Assembly: GCA_973895155.1 (NCBI GenBank)
Contig: OZ316897.1
Span: 11,222,001 to 11,286,000 of the forward strand
Direction: 5' to 3'
DNA length: 64,000 bases
Source: Marsupella aquatica
Taxonomy: Eukaryota > Marchantiophyta
Position 1 is the stretch's first letter; every line of letters begins with the position of its first letter. Shown here piece by piece: positions 23,581-35,818 of this stretch. Both the position numbers and the translations under genes were made by a program. Under the pieces are notes generated by a model. That model was given only the letters and a program-made list of their open reading frames with translations, was not told the origin of the DNA and did no database searches.

Positions 23581-23940
23581 ATGGCGCTCAAGACGATGGA
23601 AGCTGTAACTCTTGAAGTCCAATCTGCATGGGGCAAGATGGTAGTGGGGCCAATTCTCGACCGAGACATTCCTTTACGACCAGAGGACCGAGTGTGCAGA
23701 GTGCCTCAGGGCATCTTCTATGGTTCGATGTCAATTCCAGAATCTGAAGATGAGGAAACTGATGTCACCTCTAATTCCGAGAGCCCCTTGAATGGGGAAG
23801 TGAAGGGGAGCAGCTTCTACTTTGGGACGGCTGCTGTTGTGATGGAGCGAGACGAGAAGAGTGTGAAGTGCTGGGTTCGGCAGGGTAGTACTGTGAGAGA
23901 TGAAGTGGGATGGCTTAAATATGAGCGCCTTCAGGATTAG
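23581..23940 (+). CDS. Unrecognised 119-aa protein, family copy 1
   Basis: A small acidic-to-neutral protein with no signal peptide or membrane segment. Conserved stretches are MALKTM, VTLEVQSAWG, LRPEDRVCRVPQGIF, GSSFYFGT, KCWVR and VGWLKYER.QD; the middle (50-75) is a variable, Glu/Ser-rich linker. I do not recognise the family. Coding status is supported by a second intact copy at 42575-42216: about three quarters of residues are identical, both are 119 aa long, and one codon is gained and one lost between them, so the frame was kept. The start ATG is the first one shared by copies 1, 2 and the pseudogene; longer frames upstream use no ATG. The 1.1-kb leader contains the minisatellite. Confidence 0.65.
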   Translation: MALKTMEAVTLEVQSAWGKMVVGPILDRDIPLRPEDRVCRVPQGIFYGSMSIPESEDEETDVTSNSESPLNGEVKGSSFYFGTAAVVMERDEKSVKCWVRQGSTVRDEVGWLKYERLQD

Positions 23941-26900
23941 TGTCTCGCTCGACATTTGCCTACAATTAATTTTTTTCTCACGTCCTAATCATGTAAATAG
24001 AGGACTGGCGTACAGTAATGTTTATAATTCTTCGGCATTTGGCACTGCTAATTTTAGCCACATCTTATTTGGGCACCTCGAGGAATTTTCGTAGCCTGAA
24101 CAGTCATAATGATGTAAAATAGAATTGCTCGGACTGGTATATTCGATGGATCTTGAGAGACTATTATAAAAGGTGACATTCGTTTAATAGTTCTTTTGGA
24201 TGTAATTCTCGCAATTAGCTGTTTTGTTGTGAGCTTAAGTTAACCCCTTATTCATGCTGCGAGTCTTCCTGTCTACTGTAGACCTGAGTGACGCTTTTGT
24301 ATAGTAGTACTAACATGGACTCTATGGGGAGCATGTCCTAGAAATTGACTTTCATTTCATATGTAGTCTGGAGCGACCCTCACAAGCTTGTACTAGACAC
24401 ATTGCTTTGTGGGAAAAGTTTCATTGACAAAGTCATTCATTCAATGAGTCAGAGCATGAATATATGCATGCCATGCTATGGATTTCCTTGGTCATCCAGG
24501 AGAAGGGTAAAGGTATGGTAACACCCAGTCAAGAGGGTGTTAACAAACTTAAATCGATCAATGAGGACATTTTCAAAAAGTTATGAATATATGCATGCCA
24601 TGCTATGGATTTCCTTGGTCATCCAGGAGAAGGGTAAAGGTATGGTAACACCCAGTCAAGAGGGTGTTAACAAACTTAAATCGATCAATGAGGACATTTT
24701 CAAAAAGTTATTGCACGAGATTGACAATCTTACATTTCTGCCTTCACTAGGAATCCTCATATATGACACAACCTGTAGCCCTAGCCTACGTCATTTATTC
24801 TCACAATTGACTCTTGTAAGTTGAAGCCCAGATGGACCTCCATATTAGCCAAAATGCTGGGATGGAGTTTCTCAATGGGGATGGACCATAGCGAAACCCT
24901 CGTTATTGCTCAGATGATACATATTACAATGGAGAGTGAATTGTGACAGATAACTAAATAGTCAATCATCTTTGGAATTTGTAGTTCTTTGAATTGTCAA
25001 TGACAGTAGGTAGTATTAGACTAGTTGGAAAGATCTTTCCAAGTCACTTCCAAAGAACCCAAGTACAAACCAGTTCCGCTGGCATATCAAGGGAGAAATG
25101 GAAAATAGAAAAGCGTACAGTGAGTGTAGGGGTAATCTTTGGAAATTCATATCTCTCTCAATTCAAAATGAAAGTTGACTACACTAGGCTTGATGGAAAG
25201 GTCTTCACATCCTGCTTCTAACCAATCCAAGAGCCTTCGGCTGCATATCAAGGGAGAAATTGAAAGTCAAACTTTAGAAACTATATTACTTTGAATAGTT
25301 TTTAGCATTGAATTCCACCTCGATCAGTCAGAATCATTTCCCACATTTTTGGCTAAAAATTGCCAGATATTCCAAGTCTCATTAGCCAGTTCCCACCAAT
25401 CCATGATGTCCAATAGCAAGAATCTACAGCAATCCTCACATCTAGGGAGATGCAAAGGTCAAAAATAAAGTTTATATAGAGAACATTCTTAGCATCTAGT
25501 TCTCACAGAAGATAATATTTCCACCCTGAAAATTATAGAAAGTCCTTTAAAGGTATCCTGCTCATTTGTCGTTAGTCTCTTCATTTTACATTTCTTTGCT
25601 TTGACTGCACTTGCTGTCTTTACTTTCCTCTATTTATTTTCCATTTCTTGGCTTTGACGTAATCTACTAACTTGATGTCACTTTATGCCCTCTGATTGTT
25701 TGGGGTTCTATAGGATCTTTCTGAGAGTAAGTGACTGGAAAAGCGGGTGGAAAAGATTCTAATTAATTATAACAAGGGGATGGCAGGGACAACGTAAGAT
25801 GGTCCACATTCATTGATCCATCTCATCAAAACAAACTATTTTTACCAATTAGGTAACTTAGCATCAGACCAGTTAGAGTAACACTAAGTAACTAAGCATC
25901 AAACCTCTTAGAGTAACTGTAGGTGTTGTGCATCAATATCACTAATTGCAAACAAAAGCTAGAGTTGGGGTGAGATCCGGAGTGAAGTCTCTACAGTAAC
26001 AAAACTAATAAGCACAAAATTGAACTAGACAAAAGTAATAAGCACAAAATTGAAAGTGAAATGTATACAAAAATCCCGCACTTCAACTCCTCGCTCTCCT
26101 CTAATGGCTTGAAAGACTAATAGTCTTTCAGACCAAGTTCTTGCACCTGATCGAAGCAGTCTCGTTGAGCCAGGAGATCCCATGCAGATGAATGAGTTGG
26201 CACACATAGCTCGCCGTGTAGCGAATACAAATCCAGGTGATTTCGGCTCTCAGCAGTATATAGTATCCTGCATGCATGCAAGACCTTACTGAAGTACTGC
26301 AGCACACAATCGGACAAAGACAGCTTCAAACCTTTTAGATTTCTTTACAGGATATATTCCTTTGAATCGGAACTATTTTCATTGTTAATTACTAGAAACG
26401 ATTTTCTTTCAAGATTCATAGATAGTTAAATGCTAAGGTCAGGTGAATTAAGCTCGCTCTCCAAGTCATCGTCTGACTTTTGATAGACTTGTGGGGCGAG
26501 TACGTTGTGGGGTCGAAACTGAATATATGTTTCGTGGCAAAGGTTTTAAGAAATGTGTATTTTATTTCAAACTGTCAAATCCAATTGTCACTTCATGGAC
26601 GCTTCAATTACATTAAATACGAAGACAAAAAACTTGCTCGCTTACGCGTCATATATAAAACATATCTCCAAGTCATCCTGGATCTACTCCTCCCTAGAGA
26701 TCCAGCTCATATGCTGATCGACAATAAGTCTCGATCTCAATAAATTGATTCACAAAAAACAAGACTAAACCTCCACCAGTTGCCGGTTCATATATTGAGT
26801 CACGAAGCAATCAGGAGGGAATCCAAGTGACAACAGTTGGCAAAAGAATTAATATCTAGATGTGTGAACCATTGATGTGGTTGACTCAACCACTGAACGT

Positions 26901-26993
26901 TTTAATTAGCAGTGTGCTGAGAAAAATGGACAAGATGGTCAGTATCCTGTGATTCACTGATCGTTATTAATTCAATTATTGGGTACGTATCTT
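23941..26993. other. Intergenic between copy 1 and the polyphenol oxidase
   Basis: No gene recognised. It holds a perfect 127-bp duplication (24458-24711) and a diverged ~159-bp tandem pair (GCATATCAAGGGAGAAAT at 25081 and 25240). Short frames on both strands match no family. Confidence 0.45.
24458..24711 (+). repeat. Perfect 127-bp tandem duplication
   Basis: Two copies (24458-24584 and 24585-24711) with no difference that I can see, beginning GAATATATGCATGCCATGC and ending CATTTTCAAAAAGTTAT. The period is not a multiple of 3. The identity implies a very recent event, or an assembly artefact. Confidence 0.9.
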
Positions 26994-29334
26994 TCAAGTG
27001 TCAACTGTGATGCACTTGAATCTGACGGTCTCATCTGAATCCGAATGATGAAATAAGGGAACGAGTGTAATCACGATTTTAGAAGGGGCTGCTGGAGCTT
27101 CAATATCCACCAGTGTTTTGGTAATGCTTTGCTTCCATACTAGATCTGGTTTCCCTTGAGTGGCAGCCTGGCTTTGGGCCATGTTGGTGAATCTTCCACT
27201 GTACTCGGCGCATTTATATCGGGCTGTATGTTCAGTCGGGTCCACCCAATCCACGAACACGTCGAATCCAGTGTTCCAAGATCTGTCGAGCTTGATTCCG
27301 TCAATGGTGAGGAACTCCTCAAGTGCCTTCGGATTTTCTGGTCTGTCAATCACCATTGTGAATGTTTTACCGGCTTCCAGATGATAATATCCCTTCGAGT
27401 CTTTCGTTGGTGACGGCAAACTTTCGGCTCGGGCAAGAAGTTCGTAGTAGCTCAGTTGAGAGCACTTGGTACTGTTGAAGAATATCCATGGTGCATCATT
27501 AGCGCCTTGATATACATATCCCAAATTTTTCGTGTCTAAGGATCCTGCTACCGTCACTCTTCTTAGGTCTTTGTTCTCATCGTAGAAGAGAAACTCAGCA
27601 TTGAGAAAGTCAGGGTCGGAGAAGTCCTCATGCTTTTTACCCACTATTGACCCGATATCTTTCCATACCTGTTATTATCGAACAGAAAGATATTGATCAG
27701 CTCAAATGAACGCAATCAGAATCTAGACAATTTGTAAGGCCCATGATAAATCGCAAATTATAGCTGCTTCCTTAATTACATAAAATATAATTTCATAATC
27801 TCTCTTAATTACATACCTGCCACATACGATCGACGTTGGAGTGATGAGCGTAGAAGACAGGGTCACGAGATGAGCGTGAAAGATCACCCATGTCAAATGC
27901 ATTTGGTGGGTCTTGCCCGGTCCAGGCATGAATACCAGCATGAGCGCCAGATTCAATGCTTCCAGCACCTCCATTTGGGCCTCCGTGGCCTGTGCATTCA
28001 AAACAGAAAAACGTATTTATTAAGCCAACATCTTCGGTATTGCGCTCAGATTATGGTTCGAACGAAGCTCAAGAAGTTTAGTGATTGTAGGGACGGTAGA
28101 TTTGGTAGTTTTCGATTCTTTCCGGGTGAATCAACAGCATCCGGTCCGTATCAAGTGATTTGAATTGAACACGATGTTTTACGATTCTCAAAACGCTCTT
28201 GCTGCAGTCATATTGGTATACAGACCTGCTATGTTCCCTGCTCGATAAGGCCGGCCCATGAACGTTTCTGGAGTTGTTCCGCCGCTCACCATGGCTTTGT
28301 ACATAATATTCAGATTACTGTCAATGATGTCTTCTGCGGATGCGTTGGAAAGAGGCTGTTGTGCTGCAGTTAATATCGGGCTGGAACTGAGATCGGGGAA
28401 TTGTAGACGACCTTTTCCCTTCGCGTTCTCCGATCGGTTGACATCGTATATGGCGGAGGAGCTGTCTCCATAGAAGGCTGGGAAGTCATCCCCCTGCTTC
28501 AGGCAAGCTCCATTCTGGGAAGAGCCATCGCCTACGCTGTAGGGGCTGTCCCAGTTCCAGTAATTGAGACTGAAAGTGGGGTCTCCCAGTAGAGACTGCA
28601 GGATCCTCTCGTGGAAGTACAAATACCACCTGCGTTCCGTACGTCCATCCATCCGCTTTTAGAGATACAACTCAAAGTCCCTTAAAGAGTTGCGACTGTA
28701 CATAAAATCTCTATCAAAGAAAGCTACACTAGAGATTGGACAGAAAGCTTCTATGTTCAAAATACGACTGCATGTCAGCACACTGATCAACATTCAGAAA
28801 ATTAAAAAAAGTTGATTTCCATGCTTTGATCAGATTGGTTTGCAATTCACACCGATTTCTTCCTGGGACTGATTACTTGACGTACCTGTGCCAGGGGTAG
28901 AATAGCCAGCTCCAGTGAATGTCAATTCCCTCTGGAACTCCGCTGCTGTTGGTGGTCAAGAATGCGCCTCCGCAGTATGAGCAGTGAAGGTACCATTGCT
29001 GTGTCAGGGAGCGAGGGTCATCGTCTGGCAGAGCCCGCATCAGCGCATACGCTTTCTTAAGCTTTGCGGCGTACACTACATCCGTGCATTGCGAAGCATG
29101 TCTTACTCTGATAGATTTCGTCGATAGAGGAGGGGCCCCATCGATGATCGGTTTAGTTGGCATGACGGGACAGCACTGGAGGGTTTCGACGGGACCGGTC
29201 TGATTTGTGTAGTACGTTGCAATTTGGCAGGGACTAAAGTCGGTTTTGATAGGCTCGGAAACAACCGCTGATGGGAACATGAAACACATGAAAAATGTAC
29301 ACAATACCATTATCCACGCCACACGGACCTCCAT
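26994..29334 (-). CDS. PPO: Secreted polyphenol oxidase (catechol oxidase/tyrosinase family), four exons
   Basis: Type-3 copper enzyme oxidising o-diphenols (perhaps also monophenols) to quinones. Exons (minus): 29334-28886, 28629-28226, 27989-27817, 27668-26994; GT-AG introns of 256, 236 and 148 bp; 566 residues. Residues 1-26 are a hydrophobic signal peptide (VAWIMVLCTFFMCFMFPS), so secretory pathway or apoplast rather than plastid. CuA: His117 in HCSYCGGA, His140 in DIHWSW, His149 in PWHRWYLYFHER; Cys121 is placed for the Cys-His thioether. CuB: His301 and His305 in HAGIHAWTG, His334 in FYAHHSNVDRMW. A DWL-type domain follows (here DFLNAEFLFYDE), then the KFDV-type C-terminal shield (GFDVFVDW), which normally keeps the enzyme latent. 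Leu321 occupies the gate position where many plant enzymes have Phe (by alignment from memory). All key residues are present. Confidence 0.93.
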
Positions 29335-29591
29335 CGCTGCACCCTTGGATCGAGAGTTCTTACCACACCACCCCTGTGTATAGCTTGAAAAGTCTGCAGC
29401 TGCAAACCTTCTTGAATTGCTCAGTGTTCAAGGAAGCTTGGACGAACTCTCAGACACAGCGTGCAGGAAAGGAGCGAAGTATTCGATTCAGGCTCAGTGT
29501 CCGAAGCAAAATAGAGGTGCCGAGTATGAAGGCTTTGTTGTGATCGATTGATCACACAAAGTGTCATGTGTAGATGATGAGCAATGGGATT

Positions 29592-29602
29592 CCTTTTATG
29601 GC
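29592..29602 (-). promoter_or_regulatory. Possible TATA box of the polyphenol oxidase gene
   Basis: GCCATAAAAGG on the minus strand, about 260 bases before the start codon. Placement would give a leader of roughly 230 bases. A single weak motif, no other support. Confidence 0.3.
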
Positions 29603-31315
29603 AGCGATCTGAGCAAGTTTTACTAGGACGAAATCCTTTCGGACTTGGGCACTGGACCAGATGGGGAACGACGTCGTGATGTTTGGCAGAAGTCAGACCT
29701 CTGGTACTCTACAGGCAGTACCTGCACTTTTGATAGGGATATGACTGTTTCTGTAGTCGTCGTCTCCACTAATGTCTTACATTTACAGCTGAGTCCACTC
29801 GTGTTTCAGTGGGGCGTGGATAAGTGCATTTTGAGGCCGGTCTTGTGCTCCCCAAATAGAGAGCCTATTACAGATTTCCCTAAAATAAGAAGGCTAAGGA
29901 TGCCTTTACAAGAAGTTGGGGGCACTTGTGACTTTTTTTCACCAAAGCAAAATGGAGGGACATTTCCCACACCAAAAAAAGTGTACCAGGGGTAAAAGAG
30001 TTTTTGGAATTATACTTCTATGGTCCCCAAGGTCTTGAGCTAAGTGCAGCAAATGGTGGAGGCTCTAGAATTATTTGCTAAAAGACAAGCTGGGGACTCA
30101 TTCCACCTGAATCTCAAAGTCTTGTTTAGCTAGAGTCTTTCTAGCTAGCTTTGACAAGAGCTCGGGGGTCTCACTACATAGAGGACCCATCACCTGCAAC
30201 CTTTTTTAAGCCATGCACACCCTAAAATGTAAGATTTTTTTTACTTTTCTAAATACTCTAAAAGAATATTCTAACTATTTGATTAAAAGTACCTAGGTAA
30301 TGTTCTCACAAGACTATAAATTGGATTTAAAAGACCCTAAAGTTATTTCACAAAATTTCTAATTCTTCATTTTAAACCAATAAAATTACTCTATTTTTTG
30401 TTGCACATGATGTGTGCCCATTCTATGGAAATGAAACTCTCAAGAAGAAGAGAAGATCTTATCCCAAGGACTTGTGGGTCCACTTCTAATACAAATGACT
30501 CAAAAACATTAGGACTGGATCAAAGGACTTGTGGTCCACTTCTAATGCAAATAACTAAAAGACTTGTGAGTCCACTTCTAATGCAAACGACCAAAAAACA
30601 GTGGGAATGGACCAAGGACTTGTGGGTTCACGGTAAATGCAAATGACTCAAGATAAGAATGGACCAAGGGTCCACTTACAGGAAGAGACCAATCCAAGAG
30701 AGGTGGTCTAAAAGTCCAGGACAAAATATGCTCCACATATTAAGCAAAGTTGGGCCGACTCCATTCCATGTATACCAGTTAGTAACAGTTTAGGTTGAAA
30801 GTGCCCCCTGGCCAACATTTTGTAAAGTGGATAGGAGCAATTTCTCCAGAAAGGATAGCACTGATCACATCTTGGAGACAAAGAAATGTAAACTTCCACC
30901 AATTGTCTTGTACAGCCACCCTAAGGTCCAGCTGGCATGTAACAGCAGGCACTTAGTGTACCTTGAGCACCAGCAAAACCAATGGCAAAAAGTAGGTTGC
31001 ATCTAGCAGCTAGCATGCAATTCTACTGGAGTTGAATGACAGGTATCCACAGGGGGATCCACCAACAATATAGTTGAAAAGTGTGCCTGTTTGATTCATT
31101 CTCTTCTCAAAGGATGGGACCTTAATTAGGCCAAAAATACCCCTTAATTACCTTTGTTCTGCACTTTGTATGGCACAATAGCTGTCAGATGAGGAGTACT
31201 CTCCACAACATTCTCAGTCAGTACTTTTATGCCATGTGTGAAGTTGAAGGCTGGAAAACATAGGGCTGCTTACATGTGCGTTGGCTCTAAAATTTACTGC
31301 TGTTTCACCCCACCC
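29603..31315. other. Intergenic with old repeats
   Basis: No gene recognised. 29805-29990 resembles parts of 4180-4270 and of 35175-35250 (GTGGGGCGTGGATAA, GCTCCCCAAA, GAGCCTA). 30467-30670 is a degenerate tandem array (about four units with AAGGACTTGTGGGTCCACTT and CTAATGCAAATGACT). Confidence 0.45.
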
Positions 31316-31699
31316 TGAGAGCATCTCCACTGCAGCCTCCAAATAGCCCCGTAACCTCTATTCTTGCACAAATGGAGGCCACATTTCAGGTTGGTGTGCC
31401 CCACCCGCATCCGGCAACCGCCATCAACATAGCGGCACTCTGCAAAACTCCAGACCTTGGCCGCCACATTTCGTGTGGTTGGCGGTCTGGGAATGACCCT
31501 CCACTTCTGGCCCCTACTTGAATCAACGTCAGCTAGTGAGGCACGCGTCTTACTTCATCTGCGCTCACATCAGGTTCTCGCTTTGAGAGGCTGGTTTGCC
31601 AGGTTCGATTGGGAATCATCGTGCAACTCGTGCAATCATCGTGCAACACTGTGCACGACAGGTACCTCGTGGGATTGCAGATTGAGAAGTTGGGGCACC

Positions 31700-32700
31700 A
31701 TGGCGAGTAGTCGAGGCAAAAATTACTCGGAATGTGAGTTGAAACAGTTGTGCTATAGTGTGCTCCATGTATCACAAGATCCCTTGGTTGGAGCAGGACA
31801 GAGAGCTGAGAAATTCTGGGATAGAGTCGCAGATCACTATCACAAGAACAAAGGGCGGGAATTCGAGACAAGGGGGAAAAATCTTTGGAGGGGAAGTGGT
31901 CGGACATCAAGCACGATGTCCAGAAATTCATAGGCGCCTACCAGCAAGTAGATAGCCGACAAGTCTTAGGTACGAATGCGGAAGATAATTTTAAATTAGC
32001 CAAGGAGTTGTACAGGGAAAATCATCCGAAGAACAGGAGTTTCATGTTTGATTGCTGCTATTATATTTTGAAGGACTGCCCCAGGTTCGTGAATCCAAAG
32101 AACGAGATGCAAAAGGGGAAGAGCAAGAAATCTCAAAGAGCTGTTGGCAACAAAGAGAGCCCTATTGCTGAAGTGATCGAGCGTGATGTTGAGACTGATC
32201 TTGCTGATCAGAACGATGACACAGAATCTATTCAGGCTTCAAGCAGGAAGAGGCCGACTGGAAATCGTGCTGCTAAAGAAGAGTTGAAGAGGCTGAAGAG
32301 CCAAGACGAAGCTCTCAAGATGTCTGCACTTGCTCAGAAGGAAATGGCAGCTGCCAATATAATGCGAAGTTTGGCGTATCAAAATAATTCGACACTTGCA
32401 ATGCTCTCTTTCCCTAGAGATGGAATGAGTTCTGAAATGCGAAAACTGTGGGACGATTGGAAATTGTTGGAGTCTATTAAATTGATGAATTGGGTTGCTC
32501 AGCAAACTGCTCCAAATGTCCAGCCACCTACTCAGGTTAATGAAGTTTCCCGACCTGTAAGTGCACCTCCAGTTGTGCTGATTAATTCAGATCACAATGC
32601 AGCAGCTGCGCTCGTGCAAGAAGAAGAGGTGGAGGATGACCTGGAATCACTATTTCGACAACAAGAAAATCCAATTGAAGACAGATTTGATACACGGTAG
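31700..32700 (+). pseudogene. Harbinger Myb/SANT-like accessory protein, one frameshift
   Basis: In PIF/Harbinger elements this partner binds DNA and helps the transposase into the nucleus. The start ATG is at 31700 (MASSRGKNYSECELKQLCYS). The helix-rich Myb/SANT-like domain, with VLHVSQDPLVGAGQRAEKFW and then LEGKWSDIKHDVQKFIGAY, is split between two frames: a one-base loss (or two-base gain) lies in 31871-31884, next to a run of five G and five A. After it the frame stays open to 32700, through a Lys/Arg-rich segment (around 32100-32300) and an acidic C-terminus (VQEEEVEDDLESLF) that resembles the NAM-associated C-terminal region found in such proteins. Confidence 0.8.
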
Positions 32701-33452
32701 AATTTGAACGTATTGCAGCTTATTTCATAGCATTCAAGAGTTTAAATTCTATAGTGCAGAGTTTTGAAGTTCTGTAGAAGCACTAAGACCTAAATCAAGT
32801 ATGGAAGCTCCATAGACTGATGCTAAATTCCCAAATTGTTGAATGAAATGACTGCAAGTCAAGTACTCTTGGAGATTCCTTGTTAGCTCCATTTTGGCTC
32901 TCAATTCTCTTTTTATTTGTTCTCAATATATGGTGCTTCTCAATCGCACATTTTTTTCTCTCTTCATTGAGGATTGGTGATTGTTCTTCTTGCCCTCGTG
33001 AATCACAAGAGCTGTTTTCTGTGAACTTCACTTTGTATAGCTAGTGACCGTCATTGCAATAATTGGACAATGAACAAATATTTTACTCCTTCAAATTAAT
33101 GTATACATTGCTTCAACAGCGGACCTTTGAGCAAAAATACTCCAAGGTTTGTGCACTCCCTACAGTACTCTACAGTACACTCCTCTATCGCCTACACAGT
33201 TGGCACTCATACAGTAGAGTATATCAGGTATGAAAATCCAAAATTTGGGAGTAGATCGCCAGTATTGCTTGCAATAGGCCTTCTTCTTGCCGTGGAGCAG
33301 TGAAGAATTCGAATCTGACAGTGATAGGACAAAAGACATTGTTAAAAGCATAAAAACTCACTGCACCCTTTGACTCAACCAAGTGCTTGAATTCAAAATG
33401 CATAGAGACTTCAAAATGAGAGCAATTGAAAGGCAATAAACTCACCAGAATG

Positions 33453-34728
33453 TTAATCTGCATGGCCAGCACCTTTCCTATTCCACAAATGATCAATGAG
33501 GTCATTCCTGAGCTTAAAGTGAGATTCTTTATCATGAATCTGCCTAGTAGCCTCCAGGAATTGTAACCAAGGCACTAGACCTCTCCTAATAGGTGGTGGA
33601 TGAATGTTCAAGTAAGGAGTGAAATTCTCATCCCTCTCATCTTCTAGAATCATACTGTGTAGTATGACACATGCCATTAAGATATTGGTGAGGTTACTAA
33701 CAAACTAGGACCGTGCAGGTCTCTTCACGATTTCAAATCTGGCTTGCAAGACCCCAAATGCCCTCTCCACGTCTTTTCTGGCCCCCACTTGACATTTTGC
33801 AAAGTGTTTCAATTTTTCAGACTGTGGTGCATGCACAATAGAAATAAACATGGACCACTTTGGGTAGATACCATCAACCAATAAATATGCCTGGTTGTAC
33901 TCTACTCCATTCAAGGAAAATGAGACATTGGCAGATTCATTTGCAAGCCATTCATTCAACAATGGAGACCTATCTAGAACGTTGATGTCATTGTTCCCCC
34001 CAGCCAATCCAAAGAAAGCATGCCAGATCCATAATTCTTGATCTGCAATTGCCTCCAAAATCAGAGATTTGGATTTGTCCTTGTCTTGGTATTGACCATG
34101 CCAGGCAACGGGACAATTCTTCCATTCCCAGTGCATGCAATCTAAACTGCCAAACATTCCTGGGAATCCTCTTTGCTGGTTGATAGCCAGATTTTTTCTC
34201 CAATCTTTCCCTGTTGGCTTCCTCAAGTACATTGGCTCATACAATTGTCTAATGACTTCTACAAATCTATAGAGAGACTCCAAAGCTGTACTTTCTGCAA
34301 TTCTACAATATTCATCCATGGCATCCGCACCTACTCCATATGCCATTTGACAAAGAGCAACAGTAATTTTTTGATGAGGAGTGAGACCGGGATTTCCTCT
34401 AGCATCAAATTTCAATTCGAAATAACTGTCATGAGCACACACAGCATTGAGAATTTTTATTGAATAACCTGGAAGACATGCGATACCTCCTTCTGAATTT
34501 CAACTCGTCGTATGTGGGATTTTCGGCAAAATAATCGTTCCAGAGATCTTCAGCTCCTTTCTGCCTCCTCCTGTCCACATTTGGTGCCTTCCCTGGCCTT
34601 GACCCTCCGTGCTTCCGCTTTCTAGAGGATCCTGTGAAAATAGACTGGATTGACAATGATCCCGTAGCACAAATCTGTTCCCAGAAGCTCTGTTCTTCTT
34701 CCCACACTTCGTCATCCTCGTGTATCAT
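33453..34728 (-). pseudogene. Harbinger DDE transposase, one frameshift and one stop
   Basis: Related to the plant transposon protein family. Opens MIHEDDEVWEEEQSFW at 34728, with a basic stretch (SSRKRKHGGSRPGK) and then the helix-turn-helix region (YDELKFRRRYRMSSRLF). An extra A in a run (plus-strand T5 at 34454-34458) shifts the frame; reading continues as KILNAVCAHDSYFELKFDARG. Catalytic acids are present: Asp in GSLDCMHWEWKNCP, Asp in LLVDGIYPKW, Glu in KDVERAFGVLQARFEI. An in-frame TAG at 33707-33705, probably from TGG after KRPARS, interrupts the end; ILMACVILHSMILEDERDE follows in the same frame to 33453. Only two lesions in ~420 codons. Confidence 0.88.
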
Positions 34729-35118
34729 GCGTTGTAGATTGTCTCTCCAGGATCTTGTGGCATCCAGGGCGATGGATAATGAGCTTCAACACAATCACAA
34801 ACTGGAGGCAGCATCCGCAAATGATTTCATAGCATTTTGACTGCTGGAGCTCACGTTCTCTGCATCTCAATAGCTCAGAAATGTCGTGCCTTTTGTGAGC
34901 TTTCTGCAGGTCCGCGAAGTTTCTGTGTTTTGTTGATAGGGTTTTTGACTGACTGCGCTGGTTTGAACCAGAGTTAAGCAAATGGGGGTCGGGTTTAGGG
35001 GGTGCGGGTGGGGATCGTATGGTCGCCGACATTGGCCTGGAATATTCAGGCCCCTAAAGTCCAACGCAAATTTTGGGGATAGCGGCTGGAGAGGGCAAAT
35101 CGGGTGGAGATGCTCTGA

Positions 35119-35818
35119 GAATGAATAGTTACCACTCCACCTGAGGGCAAAAGCATGTAGAGCTAAGGCCATGTGTCTTAGTGGGGTGTGGATAATTGCA
35201 TTCCCCGTATAAGCCGAGGGCATCATGTTGTCCCCAAACACAGCCTAATATTAGAGCAAATTGGTTTGTAAATGCACCCAAAAGTGCAGTTTTCATAAGT
35301 GCGTCTCAATCCTTATTAAACCACAAACATGCATCAAAGAGGAAGGACAAGAAAAGATGAAAAATGAAATTATGAAACAAAACAAAGAAGGGTGGTCCAG
35401 AACCAAAAACCTCAAACTGGAGGGGACACCACCGGCAAGGAGGCCAAATGGGCCTGCCACATTCAGCCAAGACAAGAATATATGCACCCTGGAAGCCATA
35501 GTGTCACTCTTGGGGTAAGCAGTGAGGCGTGAGCTTTGTCACAATTCCTTTTAAGACAAAAGGAAGAGAAAGTCTAGTCATGGAGACCTGCCCCCACTCC
35601 CTCCAAACAACAACTTACAATAAAAAGGTCAATATTTTAGTTCTCATGGTGTTTATTCCCCCATTATTTTCCCCTTTATTTCCTATGTCAACGGGAAGGC
35701 AGCTGAAGTCTTGAAAGAGATTTCTTGTGGTTAGTCACTTTTGTTTGCAGCAATTTGTGCACTGCATCAAATCAGTTTATTATATTTCATGCGGCGTGTT
35801 TGATTGGGTCCTCCCTAA
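35119..35818. other. Intergenic
   Basis: No gene recognised. 35175-35250 (GTGGGGTGTGGATAA...TTGTCCCCAAACACAGCCTA) is a diverged relative of 29810-29880. Confidence 0.4.

Larger units (their letters stand above)
31319..35115. mobile_element. PIF/Harbinger DNA transposon, complete but broken
   Basis: Terminal inverted repeats GAGCATCTCCAC at 31319-31330 and, inverted, 35104-35115, are perfect over 12 bp. Both ends are flanked by TGA (31316-31318 and 35116-35118), a 3-bp target duplication as expected for this superfamily, although TTA/TAA is usual. The 3797-bp element carries the two convergent genes typical of it: a Myb/SANT-like protein (plus) and a DDE transposase (minus). Each gene bears one or two disabling changes only, so the insertion is fairly young. 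It could not transpose without help from another copy. Confidence 0.88.

Noticed and set aside
31590-31612. Possible tRNA T-arm (GGTTCGATTGGGAATC)
   Set aside because: No matching D-arm, anticodon arm or acceptor stem could be found; it is also inside the transposon.
31457-31699. N-terminal extension of the Harbinger Myb-like frame
   Set aside because: No ATG upstream of 31700 gives a family-like start, and the family homology begins right after that ATG.
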